Positions 7,152 through 16,442 of a stretch of DNA of 64,000 nucleotides are shown here, piece by piece; within the stretch, counting starts at the first letter, position 1, and each line of letters begins with the position of its first letter. Location of the stretch: the NCBI GenBank assembly GCA_038043245.1, contig JBBTCH010000012.1, positions 1 through 64,000 of the forward strand, given 5' to 3'. The DNA comes from JACPFV01 sp038043245 (lineage in GTDB: Bacteria; Pseudomonadota; Gammaproteobacteria; Nevskiales; Nevskiaceae). A program made the position numbers and the translations under genes. The notes beneath the pieces were generated by a model. That model saw nothing but the letters and a program-made list of their open reading frames with translations. It ran no database searches and had not been told where the DNA came from.

Positions 7152-8585
7152 ATGAAAACCGGTATGAAAACGCTTTTCCTGCAGGCCCCTTCTTTCGACG
7201 GCTTTGACGGCGGCGCCGGCAGCCGCTACCAGGCCAAGCGCGAAGTGAAGTCGTTCTGGTTCCCGACCTGGCTGGCGCAGCCGGCCGCGCTGGTGCCGGG
7301 CAGCCGCGTGCTCGACGCGCCGGCCGACGAAATCGGCGTTGAAGAGACGCTGAAGATCGCGCAGGACTACGACCTGGTGATCATCCACACCAGCACGCCC
7401 TCGTTTCCGACCGACGCCAAGTTTTCCGAGCTGCTGAAGTCGCGCAAGTCCGACATCAAGATCGGCATGGTCGGCGCCAAGACCATGATCGACCCGACCG
7501 GCTCGCTCAACGCCACCCCGGCCATTGATTTCGTCTGCCGTGAGGAATTCGACTACACCTGCAAGGAAGTGGCCGAGGGCCTGCCGTTCGAGAAGATCAC
7601 CGGCATCAGCTATCGCCTCGCCGACGGCACGCTCAAGCACAACCCGCCGCGCGCGATGATCGAAGACATGGACGCGCTGCCGTTCGTGGCGCCGATCTAC
7701 AAGCGCGACCTGAAGATTCCCAATTACTTCATCGGCTATCTCAAACACCCGTACGTCAGCATCTATACCGGCCGCGGCTGCCGTTCCAAGTGCACCTTCT
7801 GCCTGTGGCCACAGACCGTCAGCGGCCACCGCTACCGCGTGCGCTCGCCGGCCAACGTGATCGAGGAAGTGAAGTGGATCCGCGACAACATGCCCGAAGT
7901 CAAAGAGGTCATGTTCGACGACGACACCTTCACCGACGGCCTTGAGCGCGTTGAGGAGATCGCCCGCGGCCTCGGCAAGCTCGGCGTCACCTGGAGCTGC
8001 AACGCCAAGGCCAACGTGCCGTATGACACGCTCAAAGTGATGAAGGAAAACGGTCTGCGCCTGCTGCTGGTCGGCTACGAGTCCGGCGACGATCAGATCC
8101 TGCACAACATCAAGAAGGGCCTGCGCACCGACATCGCGCGCCGCTTCACTTCAGATTGCCGCAAGCTCGGCATCACCATCCACGGCACCTTCATCCTCGG
8201 CCTGCCGGGCGAGACGCGTGAGACCATCCAGAAAACCATCGAGTACGCCAAGTCCATCAACCCGCACACCATCCAGGTGTCGCTGGCGGCGCCCTACCCC
8301 GGCACCACCATGTACAAGCAGGCGGTGGAGAACGGCTGGCTCAAGGAAAACGAGGCGACCAACCTTGTCAACGAGAAAGGCGTGCAGCTGGCCGCTATCA
8401 GCTATCCGCACCTGTCGAAGGAAGAGATCTACCACGCGATGGAAGGCTTCTATAAGAAGTTCTACTTCCGCCCGAGCAAGATCTGGGAGATCGTCAAGGA
8501 GATGCTGGCGAGCTGGGAGATGATGAGGCGCCGCTTGCGCGAGGGCGTCGAGTTCATGCGCTTCCTGCGCGCGCACGAAGCCTGA
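7152..8585 (+). CDS. hpnJ: Hopanoid radical SAM protein HpnJ
   Basis: B12-binding-domain radical SAM enzyme that converts the glucosaminyl group of bacteriohopanetetrol into the cyclitol ether. The N-terminal region (MKTLFLQAPSFDGFDGGAG, then a cobalamin-type Rossmann domain) is diagnostic of HpnJ. The radical SAM cluster motif CRSKCTFC (CX3CX2C) lies near residue 217, and the TIM-barrel continues with DDDTFTD and GTFILGLPGET. I chose the ATG at 7152. An in-frame GTG at 7128 and an ATG at 7164 are alternatives, the last closest to the usual family N-terminus. The gene is followed by a strong hairpin before hpnK. Confidence 0.93.
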   Translation: MKTGMKTLFLQAPSFDGFDGGAGSRYQAKREVKSFWFPTWLAQPAALVPGSRVLDAPADEIGVEETLKIAQDYDLVIIHTSTPSFPTDAKFSELLKSRKSDIKIGMVGAKTMIDPTGSLNATPAIDFVCREEFDYTCKEVAEGLPFEKITGISYRLADGTLKHNPPRAMIEDMDALPFVAPIYKRDLKIPNYFIGYLKHPYVSIYTGRGCRSKCTFCLWPQTVSGHRYRVRSPANVIEEVKWIRDNMPEVKEVMFDDDTFTDGLERVEEIARGLGKLGVTWSCNAKANVPYDTLKVMKENGLRLLLVGYESGDDQILHNIKKGLRTDIARRFTSDCRKLGITIHGTFILGLPGETRETIQKTIEYAKSINPHTIQVSLAAPYPGTTMYKQAVENGWLKENEATNLVNEKGVQLAAISYPHLSKEEIYHAMEGFYKKFYFRPSKIWEIVKEMLASWEMMRRRLREGVEFMRFLRAHEA

Positions 8586-8598
8586 TTTTTCACCAGAC

Positions 8599-8630
8599 AA
8601 AGCCGTGGGCTTTCAACCCACGGCTTTTTT
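8599..8630 (+). terminator. Intrinsic terminator/attenuator between hpnJ and hpnK
   Basis: Stem AGCCGTGGG / CCCACGGCT (8601-8609 and 8617-8625, extendable by A-T pairs) with a 7-nt loop followed by TTTTTTATT. It is a textbook rho-independent terminator, yet it sits inside the hpn gene string 8 nt before the hpnK ATG. This suggests partial termination or a separate regulatory step for hpnK onward. Confidence 0.85.
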
Positions 8631-8637
8631 ATTGGCG

Positions 8638-9468
8638 ATGAACAAACCAACTGGACTCATCATTACCGCCGACGATTTCGGCCGCCACCCGGCGATCAAC
8701 GCGGCGGTCGAGCGCGCGCATCGCGACGGCGTGCTGACCGCTGCCAGCCTGATGGTCGGCGAGGCGCATGTGGCCGAAGCGGTAGCCATCGCCCAACGCA
8801 ACCCGAAGCTGCGCGTCGGGCTGCACATTGCACTCACGGAAGGCCGCGCAGTGCTACCGCCCGCGCAGATTCCCGATCTGGTGAACGCAGACGGCGAGTT
8901 CCCCGAAGATGCGATGGCGCGCGATGGCGCGCGGTTTTTCTTTCTGCCCTGGGTGCGCCGCCAGGTCGCCGCCGAGATCCGCGCCCAGTACGAGGCGTTC
9001 CAAGCCACCGGTCTGAACCTCGACCACGTCAACGCGCACCGGCACTTTCATCTGCATCCGACGATCCTGTCGCTGATGCTGTCCATCGGCCGCGAATTCG
9101 GCCTGCGCGCGGTGCGCCTGCCGGCGGAAGTCGGTGCGCCACCGATCATCGCGCCTGCGCTGCTGTGGCTGCGGCGCGCACTCAAAAAAACCGGTGTCGT
9201 GCATAACGACCAGGTCGCTGGCCTGGTCCACAGCGGCGGCATGGACGAACCCCAGCTGCTGCAGGTGCTGGCGCAGCTGGCGCCGGGCGTCACTGAAATC
9301 TACCTGCACCCGGCGACGGTGTCCGGCCGCGCCATCGCCGAACCGATGGCGGGTTACCGCCACGCCGACGAACTCGCCGCGCTGCTGTCGCCACGCGTGC
9401 GCGCTGCGCTCGACGCGCTGAACATCCCACGCGGCGGATTCGCCGACCTCTTCGGAAGCAGCGCATGA
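8638..9468 (+). CDS. hpnK: Hopanoid-associated deacetylase HpnK (YdjC/ChbG family)
   Basis: A 276-aa carbohydrate deacetylase of the YdjC superfamily, assigned in hopanoid pathways to removing the acetyl group from the GlcNAc head group added by HpnI. The metal-binding TADDFGRH motif is at residues 8-15, GLHIALTEG at about 61-69, and NLDHVNAHRHFHLHP carries the catalytic His cluster. The C-terminal part has EIYLHPATVSG. The start is the ATG at 8638. The open frame continues upstream to a GTG at 8605, but that would fall within the terminator stem. No clear ribosome site is present. The stop overlaps hpnL by 4 nt (ATGA). Confidence 0.92.
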   Translation: MNKPTGLIITADDFGRHPAINAAVERAHRDGVLTAASLMVGEAHVAEAVAIAQRNPKLRVGLHIALTEGRAVLPPAQIPDLVNADGEFPEDAMARDGARFFFLPWVRRQVAAEIRAQYEAFQATGLNLDHVNAHRHFHLHPTILSLMLSIGREFGLRAVRLPAEVGAPPIIAPALLWLRRALKKTGVVHNDQVAGLVHSGGMDEPQLLQVLAQLAPGVTEIYLHPATVSGRAIAEPMAGYRHADELAALLSPRVRAALDALNIPRGGFADLFGSSA

Positions 9469-10451
9469 AACGTTGGGCGATTCTGCTGGCCCTGATCGGC
9501 CTTGCGCTGGTCACCGCGCTGGTCATCCGCGAAGGCATCGGCGATGTCGCCGGCATTCTCCGTCAAGCGGGCTGGGCGCTGCTGCTGCTGGTGCCGCTGC
9601 GCACCCTGCCGTTGGCCTGCGACACCATGGCCTGGCGCGGCCTGCTCAAGCCGATAGACCCACAGCGGCGCGCGAGCTGGCCGTTTCTGTTCTGGGTCTG
9701 CGCGGTGCGTGAATCCGTCGGCCTGCTGCCGATGACCAACATCGCCGGTGACGTCGTCGGCATCCGGCTGGCACGCACACGCATCGCCAACGGCACCGCC
9801 GTGGTCGCCTCGGTGATCAGCGAAGTGTTCATGACCATCTGCAACCAGTATCTGTTCGCCGCACTGGGCATCTGCCTGCTGATCCTGACCACCGGCGCAC
9901 TCGAGCAGACGCGAACGATGCTGCTCGGCCTGATCATCGCCCTGCCGATCCCGATCCTGTTCGGGCTGACCCTGCGTTTCGGCTCGATGTTCCGCCGCAT
10001 CGAGACATTTCTGATGAAAACCATCGGCCCGGAACTCTCCACCTGGGTCAACGGCGAGAGTCTCGACGCCGAGATGCGCGCCATCTTCAACCGCACCTGG
10101 CGGCTGCTGCGCGCGATGGGTTGGCAGCTTTCCGGCTATGCCCTCGGCACCCTCGAGACCTGGCTGGCACTCAAGCTGCTCGGGCACCCGGTGGACTTCA
10201 GCACCGCATTGGCGCTGGAAGCCACGGTGATGTTCATCCGCCACATCATCGTCATCGTGCCCGCCGGACTCGGGCTGCAGGAGGCGGGACTGATGATGAT
10301 CGGCACCGTGCTCGGCCTGCCGCCCGACGTGTCACTGTCGCTGTCGCTGGCCAAGCGCCTGCGCGAAGTGGTCTTCTGCACGCCGGTGCTGCTGTCCTGG
10401 CAGTGGTTCGAGGTCCAGCAACTGCGCGAGAAATCCGCGGAGGCCACATGA
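9465..10451 (+). CDS. hpnL: Hopanoid-associated membrane protein HpnL
   Basis: A 328-aa integral membrane protein of the flippase-like/LPG synthase transmembrane family (UPF0104) that travels with hpnI-K. About eight hydrophobic segments are visible, beginning WAILLALIGLALVTALVI and ending near VVFCTPVLLSWQW. The conserved VPAGLGLQEAGLMM motif late in the protein is typical of the family. It may move or position hopanoids in the envelope, but the function is not established. It is coupled by ATGA overlaps to hpnK upstream and to the acyl-CoA thioesterase downstream. Confidence 0.87.
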   Translation: MKRWAILLALIGLALVTALVIREGIGDVAGILRQAGWALLLLVPLRTLPLACDTMAWRGLLKPIDPQRRASWPFLFWVCAVRESVGLLPMTNIAGDVVGIRLARTRIANGTAVVASVISEVFMTICNQYLFAALGICLLILTTGALEQTRTMLLGLIIALPIPILFGLTLRFGSMFRRIETFLMKTIGPELSTWVNGESLDAEMRAIFNRTWRLLRAMGWQLSGYALGTLETWLALKLLGHPVDFSTALALEATVMFIRHIIVIVPAGLGLQEAGLMMIGTVLGLPPDVSLSLSLAKRLREVVFCTPVLLSWQWFEVQQLREKSAEAT

Positions 10452-10960
10452 GCAACACCGCATTGGCACCCAGACCCGTGTCCTACTCGGCGGTGCGCGA
10501 GCAGGTCTACATGGTGTTTCCCAATGACCTCAATTCCAATGACACCGTGTTCGGCGGCCTGATCATGGCGCAGATGGACCGCTACGCCGCGGTCTGCGCC
10601 GACCGTCACGCCGGCGGCGTCTGCGTGACCGTCGGCGTGGATGCGGTGCATTTCATCGCGCCGGCGCGCAAGGGCGATGTGTTGATCTTCAACGCCGCGG
10701 TCAACCGTGCCTGGGGCAGTTCGATGGAAGTCGGCGTGAAAGTGGACGCGGTCAATGCCGCCGGCGGCGACCGCCGCCACGTGCTGTCGGCCTACCTCAC
10801 TTTTGTGGCCATGAGCGAGGGCAAGCCACGCAAGGTGCCGCCGGTCACGCCCGAAACCGCCATTGAGCGGCAGCGGTTTGAGGAAGCGCAGCTGCGCCGC
10901 GAGTTGCGGCTCAATCACGCCGAAGATCTGAAGAAACTGCGAGGAGAAACGCAGCGCTAG
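10448..10960 (+). CDS. Acyl-CoA thioesterase, hotdog fold
   Basis: A 170-aa single-hotdog thioesterase of the YciA/ACOT type. The family pattern FPNDLNSNDTVFGGLIMAQMD (catalytic Asn/Asp region) starts near residue 25, followed by VDAVHFIAPARKGDV, SSMEVGVKVDA and the YLTFVAM strand before a charged C-terminal helix. It hydrolyses acyl-CoA to free acid and CoA, with unknown chain preference. The ATG at 10448 overlaps the hpnL stop (ATGA), so it is the last gene of the hpn operon, an unusual partner whose link to hopanoid chemistry is unclear. It ends 4 nt into the convergent maiA gene. Confidence 0.87.
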   Translation: MSNTALAPRPVSYSAVREQVYMVFPNDLNSNDTVFGGLIMAQMDRYAAVCADRHAGGVCVTVGVDAVHFIAPARKGDVLIFNAAVNRAWGSSMEVGVKVDAVNAAGGDRRHVLSAYLTFVAMSEGKPRKVPPVTPETAIERQRFEEAQLRRELRLNHAEDLKKLRGETQR

Positions 10961-11610
10961 GCTTTAGGCGCGTCCGGCTGATTTTCCGGCCGCGCCTTAT
11001 CGAAAGCCGGCAGCTGATTGCAGCAGTCAGCGATGGACGCCAGTCGCGAGAACTTCGATTCATCACACTTGAAGCGCCGCGCGGCGTAGATCTGCGGCAC
11101 CAAGACGCATTCGGCCAGCGTTGGCGCTTCGCCGAAAACGTACGCGGTCTGCGGCCCATCGTGCAATTCGGTTTCGAGCGCAGAGAGCCCGCGCTCGATC
11201 CAGTGGCGCAGCCAGACGTTCTTCTGTTCGTCGGTCGCCTTGAATTCGCGTGTCAGATAGGCCAGCGGGCCGAGGTTCTGCAGCGGCTGGATGTCGCCGG
11301 CGATGGTGTGGCAGAACGCCCACATCCGCGCGCGGGTCTTCGCATCGGCAGGAACCAATGCAGGCTTGGGGTGCCTGGCTTCGAGGTATTCCAACATCGC
11401 CAGTGACTGGTTGAGCTTGAAGTCGCCGTCCACCAGCAGCGGCACCCGCGATTGCGGATTCAGGGTTTTGAATTCCGGCGAAAACTGCTGGCCCGTCGTC
11501 TCGCCGACGATGTTGAGCGAGACGATCTCGTGCGAGATGTTCTTGAGATTCAGCGCGATGCGCACGCGGTAACTCGCCGACGAACGCCAGTAGGCATACA
11601 ACTTCATCAC
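10957..11610 (-). CDS. maiA: Maleylacetoacetate isomerase (zeta-class GST)
   Basis: Glutathione-dependent isomerase converting maleylacetoacetate to fumarylacetoacetate in tyrosine breakdown. It is 217 aa. The zeta-class signature YWRSSASYRVRIALNLK starts at residue 7, followed by NPQSRVPLLVDGDFKLNQSLAMLEYLE, which forms the glutathione site, and the C-terminal helical domain with APTLAECVLVPQIY. Its start overlaps the fahA stop by 4 nt, so the pair is coupled. The 3' end overlaps the convergent thioesterase by 4 nt. The upstream pathway enzymes hmgA, hppD and phhA are 5-8 kb away on the same strand. Confidence 0.94.
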   Translation of the reverse strand: MMKLYAYWRSSASYRVRIALNLKNISHEIVSLNIVGETTGQQFSPEFKTLNPQSRVPLLVDGDFKLNQSLAMLEYLEARHPKPALVPADAKTRARMWAFCHTIAGDIQPLQNLGPLAYLTREFKATDEQKNVWLRHWIERGLSALETELHDGPQTAYVFGEAPTLAECVLVPQIYAARRFKCDESKFSRLASIADCCNQLPAFDKARPENQPDAPKA

Positions 11611-12623
11611 GGGGCCTTCTCCACCTGTTGATCAATCGCGCCGAAGATCGACAGCCCGTGTTCGTCGAACATCTCGATGCGCACGCGATCACCGAATTTC
11701 AGAAAAGAGGTTCGCGGCTTGCCGTGCTTCAGGGTTTCGACGCTGCGCAGCTCGGCAATGCAGGAATAGCCGACGCCGCCGTCGACGATGGATTTCCCAG
11801 GCCCACCGTCCGCGCCGCGATTCGACACCGTGCCACTGCCGATGATGCTGCCGGCGCACAGCGGCCTTGTTTTGGCGGCGTGCGCGATCAGCGCAGGGAA
11901 ATTGAAGGTCATGTCCACCGCCGCATCCGGCGCACCGAATTTCTTACCATTGATGTGCGACACCAGCGGCCCCCAGACCTTGCCGGCCTTCCAGCCCTCG
12001 CCGAGTTCGTCCGGCGTCACCGCCAGCGGCGAGAACGCCGATGACGGCTTGCTCTGGAAAAACCCGAAGCCCTTGGCGAGTTCAGCGGGAATCAGGTTTC
12101 TGAGCGATACGTCGTTGACCAGCATCAGCAGGCGGATGGCTTCGCCGGCCTCGACCGGGCTCGCACCCATTGCTACATCGCCGGTGATGACGGCGATCTC
12201 GGCTTCGAGATCGATGCCGTGGTCTTCGCTGGCAACGCGGATCGCTTCGGTGGGCGCGAGAAACGAATCGCTGCCACCCTGATACATCAGCGGGTCGGTC
12301 CAGAAACTTTCCGGCAACTCGGCCCCGCGCGCCTTGCGCACCAGTTCGACGTGATTCACATACGCAGAGCCGTCGGCCCACTGATAGGCGCGCGGCAACG
12401 GCGACAGACATTCACGCGCATGGAACTCGAACGTGCCCGCCAGCACGCCGCGATTCAACGCGCGGCTGACCTCCTCGAGCCCGAACGCCAGATGATTCCA
12501 GTCGTCGAGCGCGGCTTGCAGCGTGCGTGCGATCTGCGGCACCAGCACGGCGCGGGTCAGCTCGCGATTGACCAGCGCCAGCTTGCCGTCTCGCGTGCCA
12601 TCTCTGAGGGTCGCCAGCTTCAT
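11607..12623 (-). CDS. fahA: Fumarylacetoacetate hydrolase
   Basis: The last step of tyrosine catabolism: splits fumarylacetoacetate into fumarate and acetoacetate. It is 338 aa. The N-terminal MKLATLRDGTRDG and the C-terminal FAH domain are recognisable, with metal-binding residues around DHGIDLEAEIAVITGDV, MLVNDVSLRNLIP, GKKFG and GSGTVSNRG. The bacterial-type length and the coupling to maiA support an assignment as pathway FAH rather than a generic FAH-fold hydrolase. It is divergent from the MBL lipoprotein gene at 12680, with a 56-nt promoter region between. Confidence 0.93.
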   Translation of the reverse strand: MKLATLRDGTRDGKLALVNRELTRAVLVPQIARTLQAALDDWNHLAFGLEEVSRALNRGVLAGTFEFHARECLSPLPRAYQWADGSAYVNHVELVRKARGAELPESFWTDPLMYQGGSDSFLAPTEAIRVASEDHGIDLEAEIAVITGDVAMGASPVEAGEAIRLLMLVNDVSLRNLIPAELAKGFGFFQSKPSSAFSPLAVTPDELGEGWKAGKVWGPLVSHINGKKFGAPDAAVDMTFNFPALIAHAAKTRPLCAGSIIGSGTVSNRGADGGPGKSIVDGGVGYSCIAELRSVETLKHGKPRTSFLKFGDRVRIEMFDEHGLSIFGAIDQQVEKAP

Positions 12624-12679
12624 GAAGTGATTTTGCGGGAAACGGGGCCGCAGCGCACAATCGTCGCGAGGAGAACAGC

Positions 12680-13885
12680 ATGAAATTTGATCACGGCCTG
12701 AAAGCTGGCCTCATGGCCACTGCGTTGCTGAGCGCCTGCTCATCGAGTGAGTCACTGAAAAGCGCCCGTGCGCTGCCCGCCGACAACGGCAGCGCCGCCG
12801 TGCCGCTGGCGCAGTGGCAACCACTGCCGGCGGCCAAGGACCTCAAGCTGCCGCCCGAGGTGCTGGCGGCGCGCGAGCGCATTCTTGGGCCCGAGGCCAC
12901 CGACCCGGCGTTGGTAAAACTGTGGTGGTACGGCGTGTCGAGCTTCATCGCCTCGGCGGGCGGGCATCTGTTCTTGTTCGACGCCTGGGAGATCGTCGGC
13001 GCGCACAAGGACTACGTGCCGATCGGCCGCGAGGAACTGGTGGAGCTGATGCCCGAGGCGATCTTCATCGGCCACGGCCATTTCGATCATGCCGCCGACG
13101 CCGGTTATGTCGCCGGCCGCACCGGCGCTGCCGTGGTCGGCTCTGAAGAAATCTGTGCGACGGCGAAAGCCGATGCCGCCAGCGAAGGCAATGACGGCAA
13201 CTTCGCCTGCCTGATCACCGGTACCGCCACGATGCCGCCGCCCGGCACGACGCAAGCGGTAAAAGTCTGGAGCGACATGGCCGAAGTGCACATCCTCCAG
13301 CACATCCATTCCGCCGCGACGCCGGAGCCGCAGGACCCCGGCATGCCGTTCGTGCATGTGCCCAACCTGCTGCCGTATGTGATGTTTCTCAACACCGACC
13401 CGGCAGAGACCCAGAGATTTTTCGAAACCCTCGACGATCCGCAGGGCGGCACCTGGGCCTATCACTTGCGCGTCGGCGATTTTGGCCTGCTCTGGCATGA
13501 CTCCACCGGCCCGATCAACGCGGGCAATCCGGGCGCGCTCGAAGTGCAAACCGCGCTGGATGCTTTCCCCGACTGTGTGGATGTGCAGGTCGGCGCCATC
13601 GTCGGCTTCAACCAGCCGCTGAATGGTCTGCGCGACCCGCTGCTCTACGTGCAGCACGCGCATCCGAAAATCTCGCTGCCTTCGCACCACGATGCCTGGG
13701 CGCCGGTGGTCGGCGGCGGCGCGGCGGGTTACGAGACGCAGTGGCGCAGCGAAATCGCGACGCTGGAAAACCCGCCCGAGCTGGATTACCTCAGCGACCC
13801 GCAGGATTACCTCAAGGTGCGCACCTACGTGGTGGACGATCCGCGCTGGAAAATCCCCATGCCCGGATCGTCCTGCGCGCACTGA
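12680..13885 (+). CDS. Lipoprotein with metallo-beta-lactamase fold
   Basis: A 401-aa predicted lipoprotein: signal peptide with lipobox LLSAC (Cys about 20), then a metallo-beta-lactamase-like domain. The metal motif GHGHFDHAAD is near residue 133, and later His/Asp ligands are in LLWHDSTGP and LPSHHDAW. Three extra Cys residues in SEEICATAKAD, FACLITG and DCVDVQVG suggest disulfides and extracytoplasmic folding. The substrate is unknown. The ATG has a strong AGGAGAACAGC leader. It ends head-to-head against the DUF6351-like lipoprotein (stop codons adjacent). Its position between fahA and the hmgA cluster is probably incidental, as it runs on the other strand. Confidence 0.8.
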   Translation: MKFDHGLKAGLMATALLSACSSSESLKSARALPADNGSAAVPLAQWQPLPAAKDLKLPPEVLAARERILGPEATDPALVKLWWYGVSSFIASAGGHLFLFDAWEIVGAHKDYVPIGREELVELMPEAIFIGHGHFDHAADAGYVAGRTGAAVVGSEEICATAKADAASEGNDGNFACLITGTATMPPPGTTQAVKVWSDMAEVHILQHIHSAATPEPQDPGMPFVHVPNLLPYVMFLNTDPAETQRFFETLDDPQGGTWAYHLRVGDFGLLWHDSTGPINAGNPGALEVQTALDAFPDCVDVQVGAIVGFNQPLNGLRDPLLYVQHAHPKISLPSHHDAWAPVVGGGAAGYETQWRSEIATLENPPELDYLSDPQDYLKVRTYVVDDPRWKIPMPGSSCAH

Positions 13886-16276
13886 TTACCCGGAGCGGGC
13901 AACTCTCCACTTGAGTTCGTGCGGCGCTTCCAGCGTCGCACCGCCGACCGAAGGCCAGATCAGGCTCTTGTCGACGTCGCCCGCCGCCGGTTTCGTGTAA
14001 TCACAGACGCCGGTGGGAAAGATCTCTCGCAAGGCGCTCAACTGCACTTCGGTTGGCGCCGCGCTGTAGTCGGAAGCGGACACCGGCTTTAGCTGACATT
14101 TGATGATGTCGTCGGTCAGCGGCATGCCGGCCGCCATGCGCGGCGTGCGCGGCACTTCGAGAATCACGCCGCAGGGGCCGAGACTGTCGGGTTGGTCAAA
14201 GTTCTCCGGCACATCCACCCGCAGCGGCACCGCGACATGCGGGATCGCCGCCATGCCCGGCAGCAACGGCGAATAGATGCCGAGCGGACCGAACAGCGCA
14301 TTGGGGAATTCGAGCCGGCCGCCGATGGTACCGAACGCGCACTTGTCAGCCGCCGACGCCGGTCGCGCCGCTGCGACCGCCGCGGTGTGATCGCCACCGT
14401 AAGGCACGTTGGCAGCATCGAGGTTCGCCAGCCACTCGTCCATGGTCACGAAACCGTCGGGCTGAGTCACCACACCGCGCCAGATGCTTTGCGTGCCGCT
14501 GCCTTTCATGCGCTCGCGCAGGATGAACGGACGAATCGCCTCATGGATGTTGGCGGTGGGAATCAGGTCGAGATACGGCGCGAAATCCATCACCGGGGTT
14601 TCGGTGAGCGCGCCTCGGCCGACAACGCCACCGAGCAGATAGGTGATGCGCTCGGTTTCGGCGTCCATCTCGTGACGCTGCGGCACATAGCGGCCGTCAA
14701 TGTCGAATCCGCCGATGCTGCGGTTGAGATCGAGAAACTCGTCGAATGTAATCGTGCCGGCGTTGAGCGCGCCGAGTCCGTACTGGACGCCGACGTTGTC
14801 GAGCGGGCGCTTGGCGAACCCGGTGGCCGGATCACGGCCGAAGTAATTGACGTTGGCGTCCTGGATCGCACAGCGCACGCCGCTGCGGTTGGTTTCGGGG
14901 TGGTAGCGCATCTCACCCGGCACCTGGCCGGGGCAAGAGGTCGCATCAATCCGCGACAGGAAGGCGTCGGTCCACGATTGGCAGATGGAGTTGAGATTCT
15001 CGCCACCGAATTCGAGATTGTGCTGAAGCGCATGGCCGTTGACGGCGGCTTTCTTCTGCATCGTCCAGTCAAGCGCCGAGTTGGCGTAGTAGTGCGTCAG
15101 CAGGCCGCAGTCGGTGACCGTCATCGCCGTGGTGACGATGTCGGCGAAGGACGCCGTCGGCATGCCGGCGGCAAGCAGGCCCGGCGCGTTGTTGATGGCG
15201 TTGTACTGCTGCAGCGCGGCGCCGGAGCCGTTGGTGCCGACGACCTGGCGCACCAGGCCGTACTGCTCGCTGACGTGCTCCTTGATCATCATCATGCTTT
15301 CGATGCTGATCAGCGGATTGCAGTGCACGCCGTACGCCGCGAGCGTGGAGTGCACGGTGACATCGCCCTTGCCCAGGCGCTGGTCGAGCCCGACCAGGTT
15401 GATCAGCAGCTTGTCGGCAGAAATCGCCGTGGGTTCGGGAAAACCGCCGAGCGCGTAGCTGATGTCGTTGCTGCCCTGCTGGAAGCCGACGCCGCAGGAT
15501 TCGCCGAACGCCTGATAGATGCGGCCGTTGAAACGGTCGGTGGCGAACGGCGCGTCGGGGCCGCGCGCGGCCGGGTCGTCGAGCACCGCCATGCGCACGA
15601 TGCCGCGGTTGATGGTGGCGGATTCCACGCGCACCACGAACGGCACGGCGCGGCCGTCGAGCAATTCCGTCGTCACCATGTCCTGCGGATACGCCGCATA
15701 CGGGTCGGCCAGCGGCTTGAAGCTCTGGTCACGCGCGCGGTAAACCCATTCGTATTTGGTCGTCGCCGAGCAATTGGCGTCGAGCGGCGCGCCGAGGCCG
15801 TTGTCCTCGGTGCGGCAGAAGAACGGCGTCTGGTGCGGGCCCGACAGCACCGGGCCGGTGATCGGATGATTCTTTACCGCCAGCGTGGCGACGCGGCCGC
15901 CGGATTCGGCGCCGAGTACGTTGTCGCCTTCGTGAAGGCCGGTGACCAAGCCGCGCACTTCGCCGCTGGCCAGCTGGCTGAATGCAGTGCTGATGTCTTC
16001 GCCATTACGGGTGATTTTGTATGCCGCGCCGGTCGCCAGACCGCGCACACCGACCAGCACATCGCCGCCGGTGACGGTGTCCGGCATCGTCGACAGCGTC
16101 ATCAACTCGAATTCGCCGGCGGCCAGTGCTGGCGTTTTCAGCGTATGGAAATCGGCGTCCACCGTGCTGCTGAGCTTGACCGAGAGATGACGGGCATTGC
16201 CATGTTCGTCACTGCGGTTGCATGCGGCGATGACAAATGTTGCGACCACGATCCAGCCGAGTTGTTTGATGTTCAT
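13886..16276 (-). CDS. Large lipoprotein of the DUF6351 type, possible hydrolase
   Basis: A 796-aa protein starting at the ATG at 16276, which has GAGGAG 5 nt upstream (a GTG at 16288 lacks this). The signal peptide ends in VIAAC, a lipobox. The next 150 residues look like an immunoglobulin-like domain (GGDVLVGVRGLATGAAYKI). The rest contains many paired cysteines and motifs such as FGESCGVGFQQGSND, CGLLTHYYANSALDW and GGENLNSICQSW that fit my memory of the DUF6351 family. I assign it by general resemblance only. No catalytic residue can be named. It is directly downstream of hmgA on the same strand with a 166-nt gap, so cotranscription is uncertain. Confidence 0.65.
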   Translation of the reverse strand: MNIKQLGWIVVATFVIAACNRSDEHGNARHLSVKLSSTVDADFHTLKTPALAAGEFELMTLSTMPDTVTGGDVLVGVRGLATGAAYKITRNGEDISTAFSQLASGEVRGLVTGLHEGDNVLGAESGGRVATLAVKNHPITGPVLSGPHQTPFFCRTEDNGLGAPLDANCSATTKYEWVYRARDQSFKPLADPYAAYPQDMVTTELLDGRAVPFVVRVESATINRGIVRMAVLDDPAARGPDAPFATDRFNGRIYQAFGESCGVGFQQGSNDISYALGGFPEPTAISADKLLINLVGLDQRLGKGDVTVHSTLAAYGVHCNPLISIESMMMIKEHVSEQYGLVRQVVGTNGSGAALQQYNAINNAPGLLAAGMPTASFADIVTTAMTVTDCGLLTHYYANSALDWTMQKKAAVNGHALQHNLEFGGENLNSICQSWTDAFLSRIDATSCPGQVPGEMRYHPETNRSGVRCAIQDANVNYFGRDPATGFAKRPLDNVGVQYGLGALNAGTITFDEFLDLNRSIGGFDIDGRYVPQRHEMDAETERITYLLGGVVGRGALTETPVMDFAPYLDLIPTANIHEAIRPFILRERMKGSGTQSIWRGVVTQPDGFVTMDEWLANLDAANVPYGGDHTAAVAAARPASAADKCAFGTIGGRLEFPNALFGPLGIYSPLLPGMAAIPHVAVPLRVDVPENFDQPDSLGPCGVILEVPRTPRMAAGMPLTDDIIKCQLKPVSASDYSAAPTEVQLSALREIFPTGVCDYTKPAAGDVDKSLIWPSVGGATLEAPHELKWRVARSG

Positions 16277-16442
16277 GAAGCTCCTCACAGCATTTGACGG
16301 GTCTTTTTTTGCGCCACCCGTTTATGGCCTGTTGCGGCCATTTTAGGCCGCTTTTCCGAATACGGCGGCACTGAACCATGCGTCTCTGTTGTAGAGAAAA
16401 CTGCCCAGAACGGTCTTTAATGACCGAGAGTGGGCGGTCTGC

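Noticed and set aside
14192..16297. Long plus-strand open frame of 701 codons opposite the DUF6351-like gene
   Set aside because: It mirrors the minus-strand gene, has Arg/His/Ala-rich composition without domains, and lacks a ribosome site. It is a high-GC antisense shadow.
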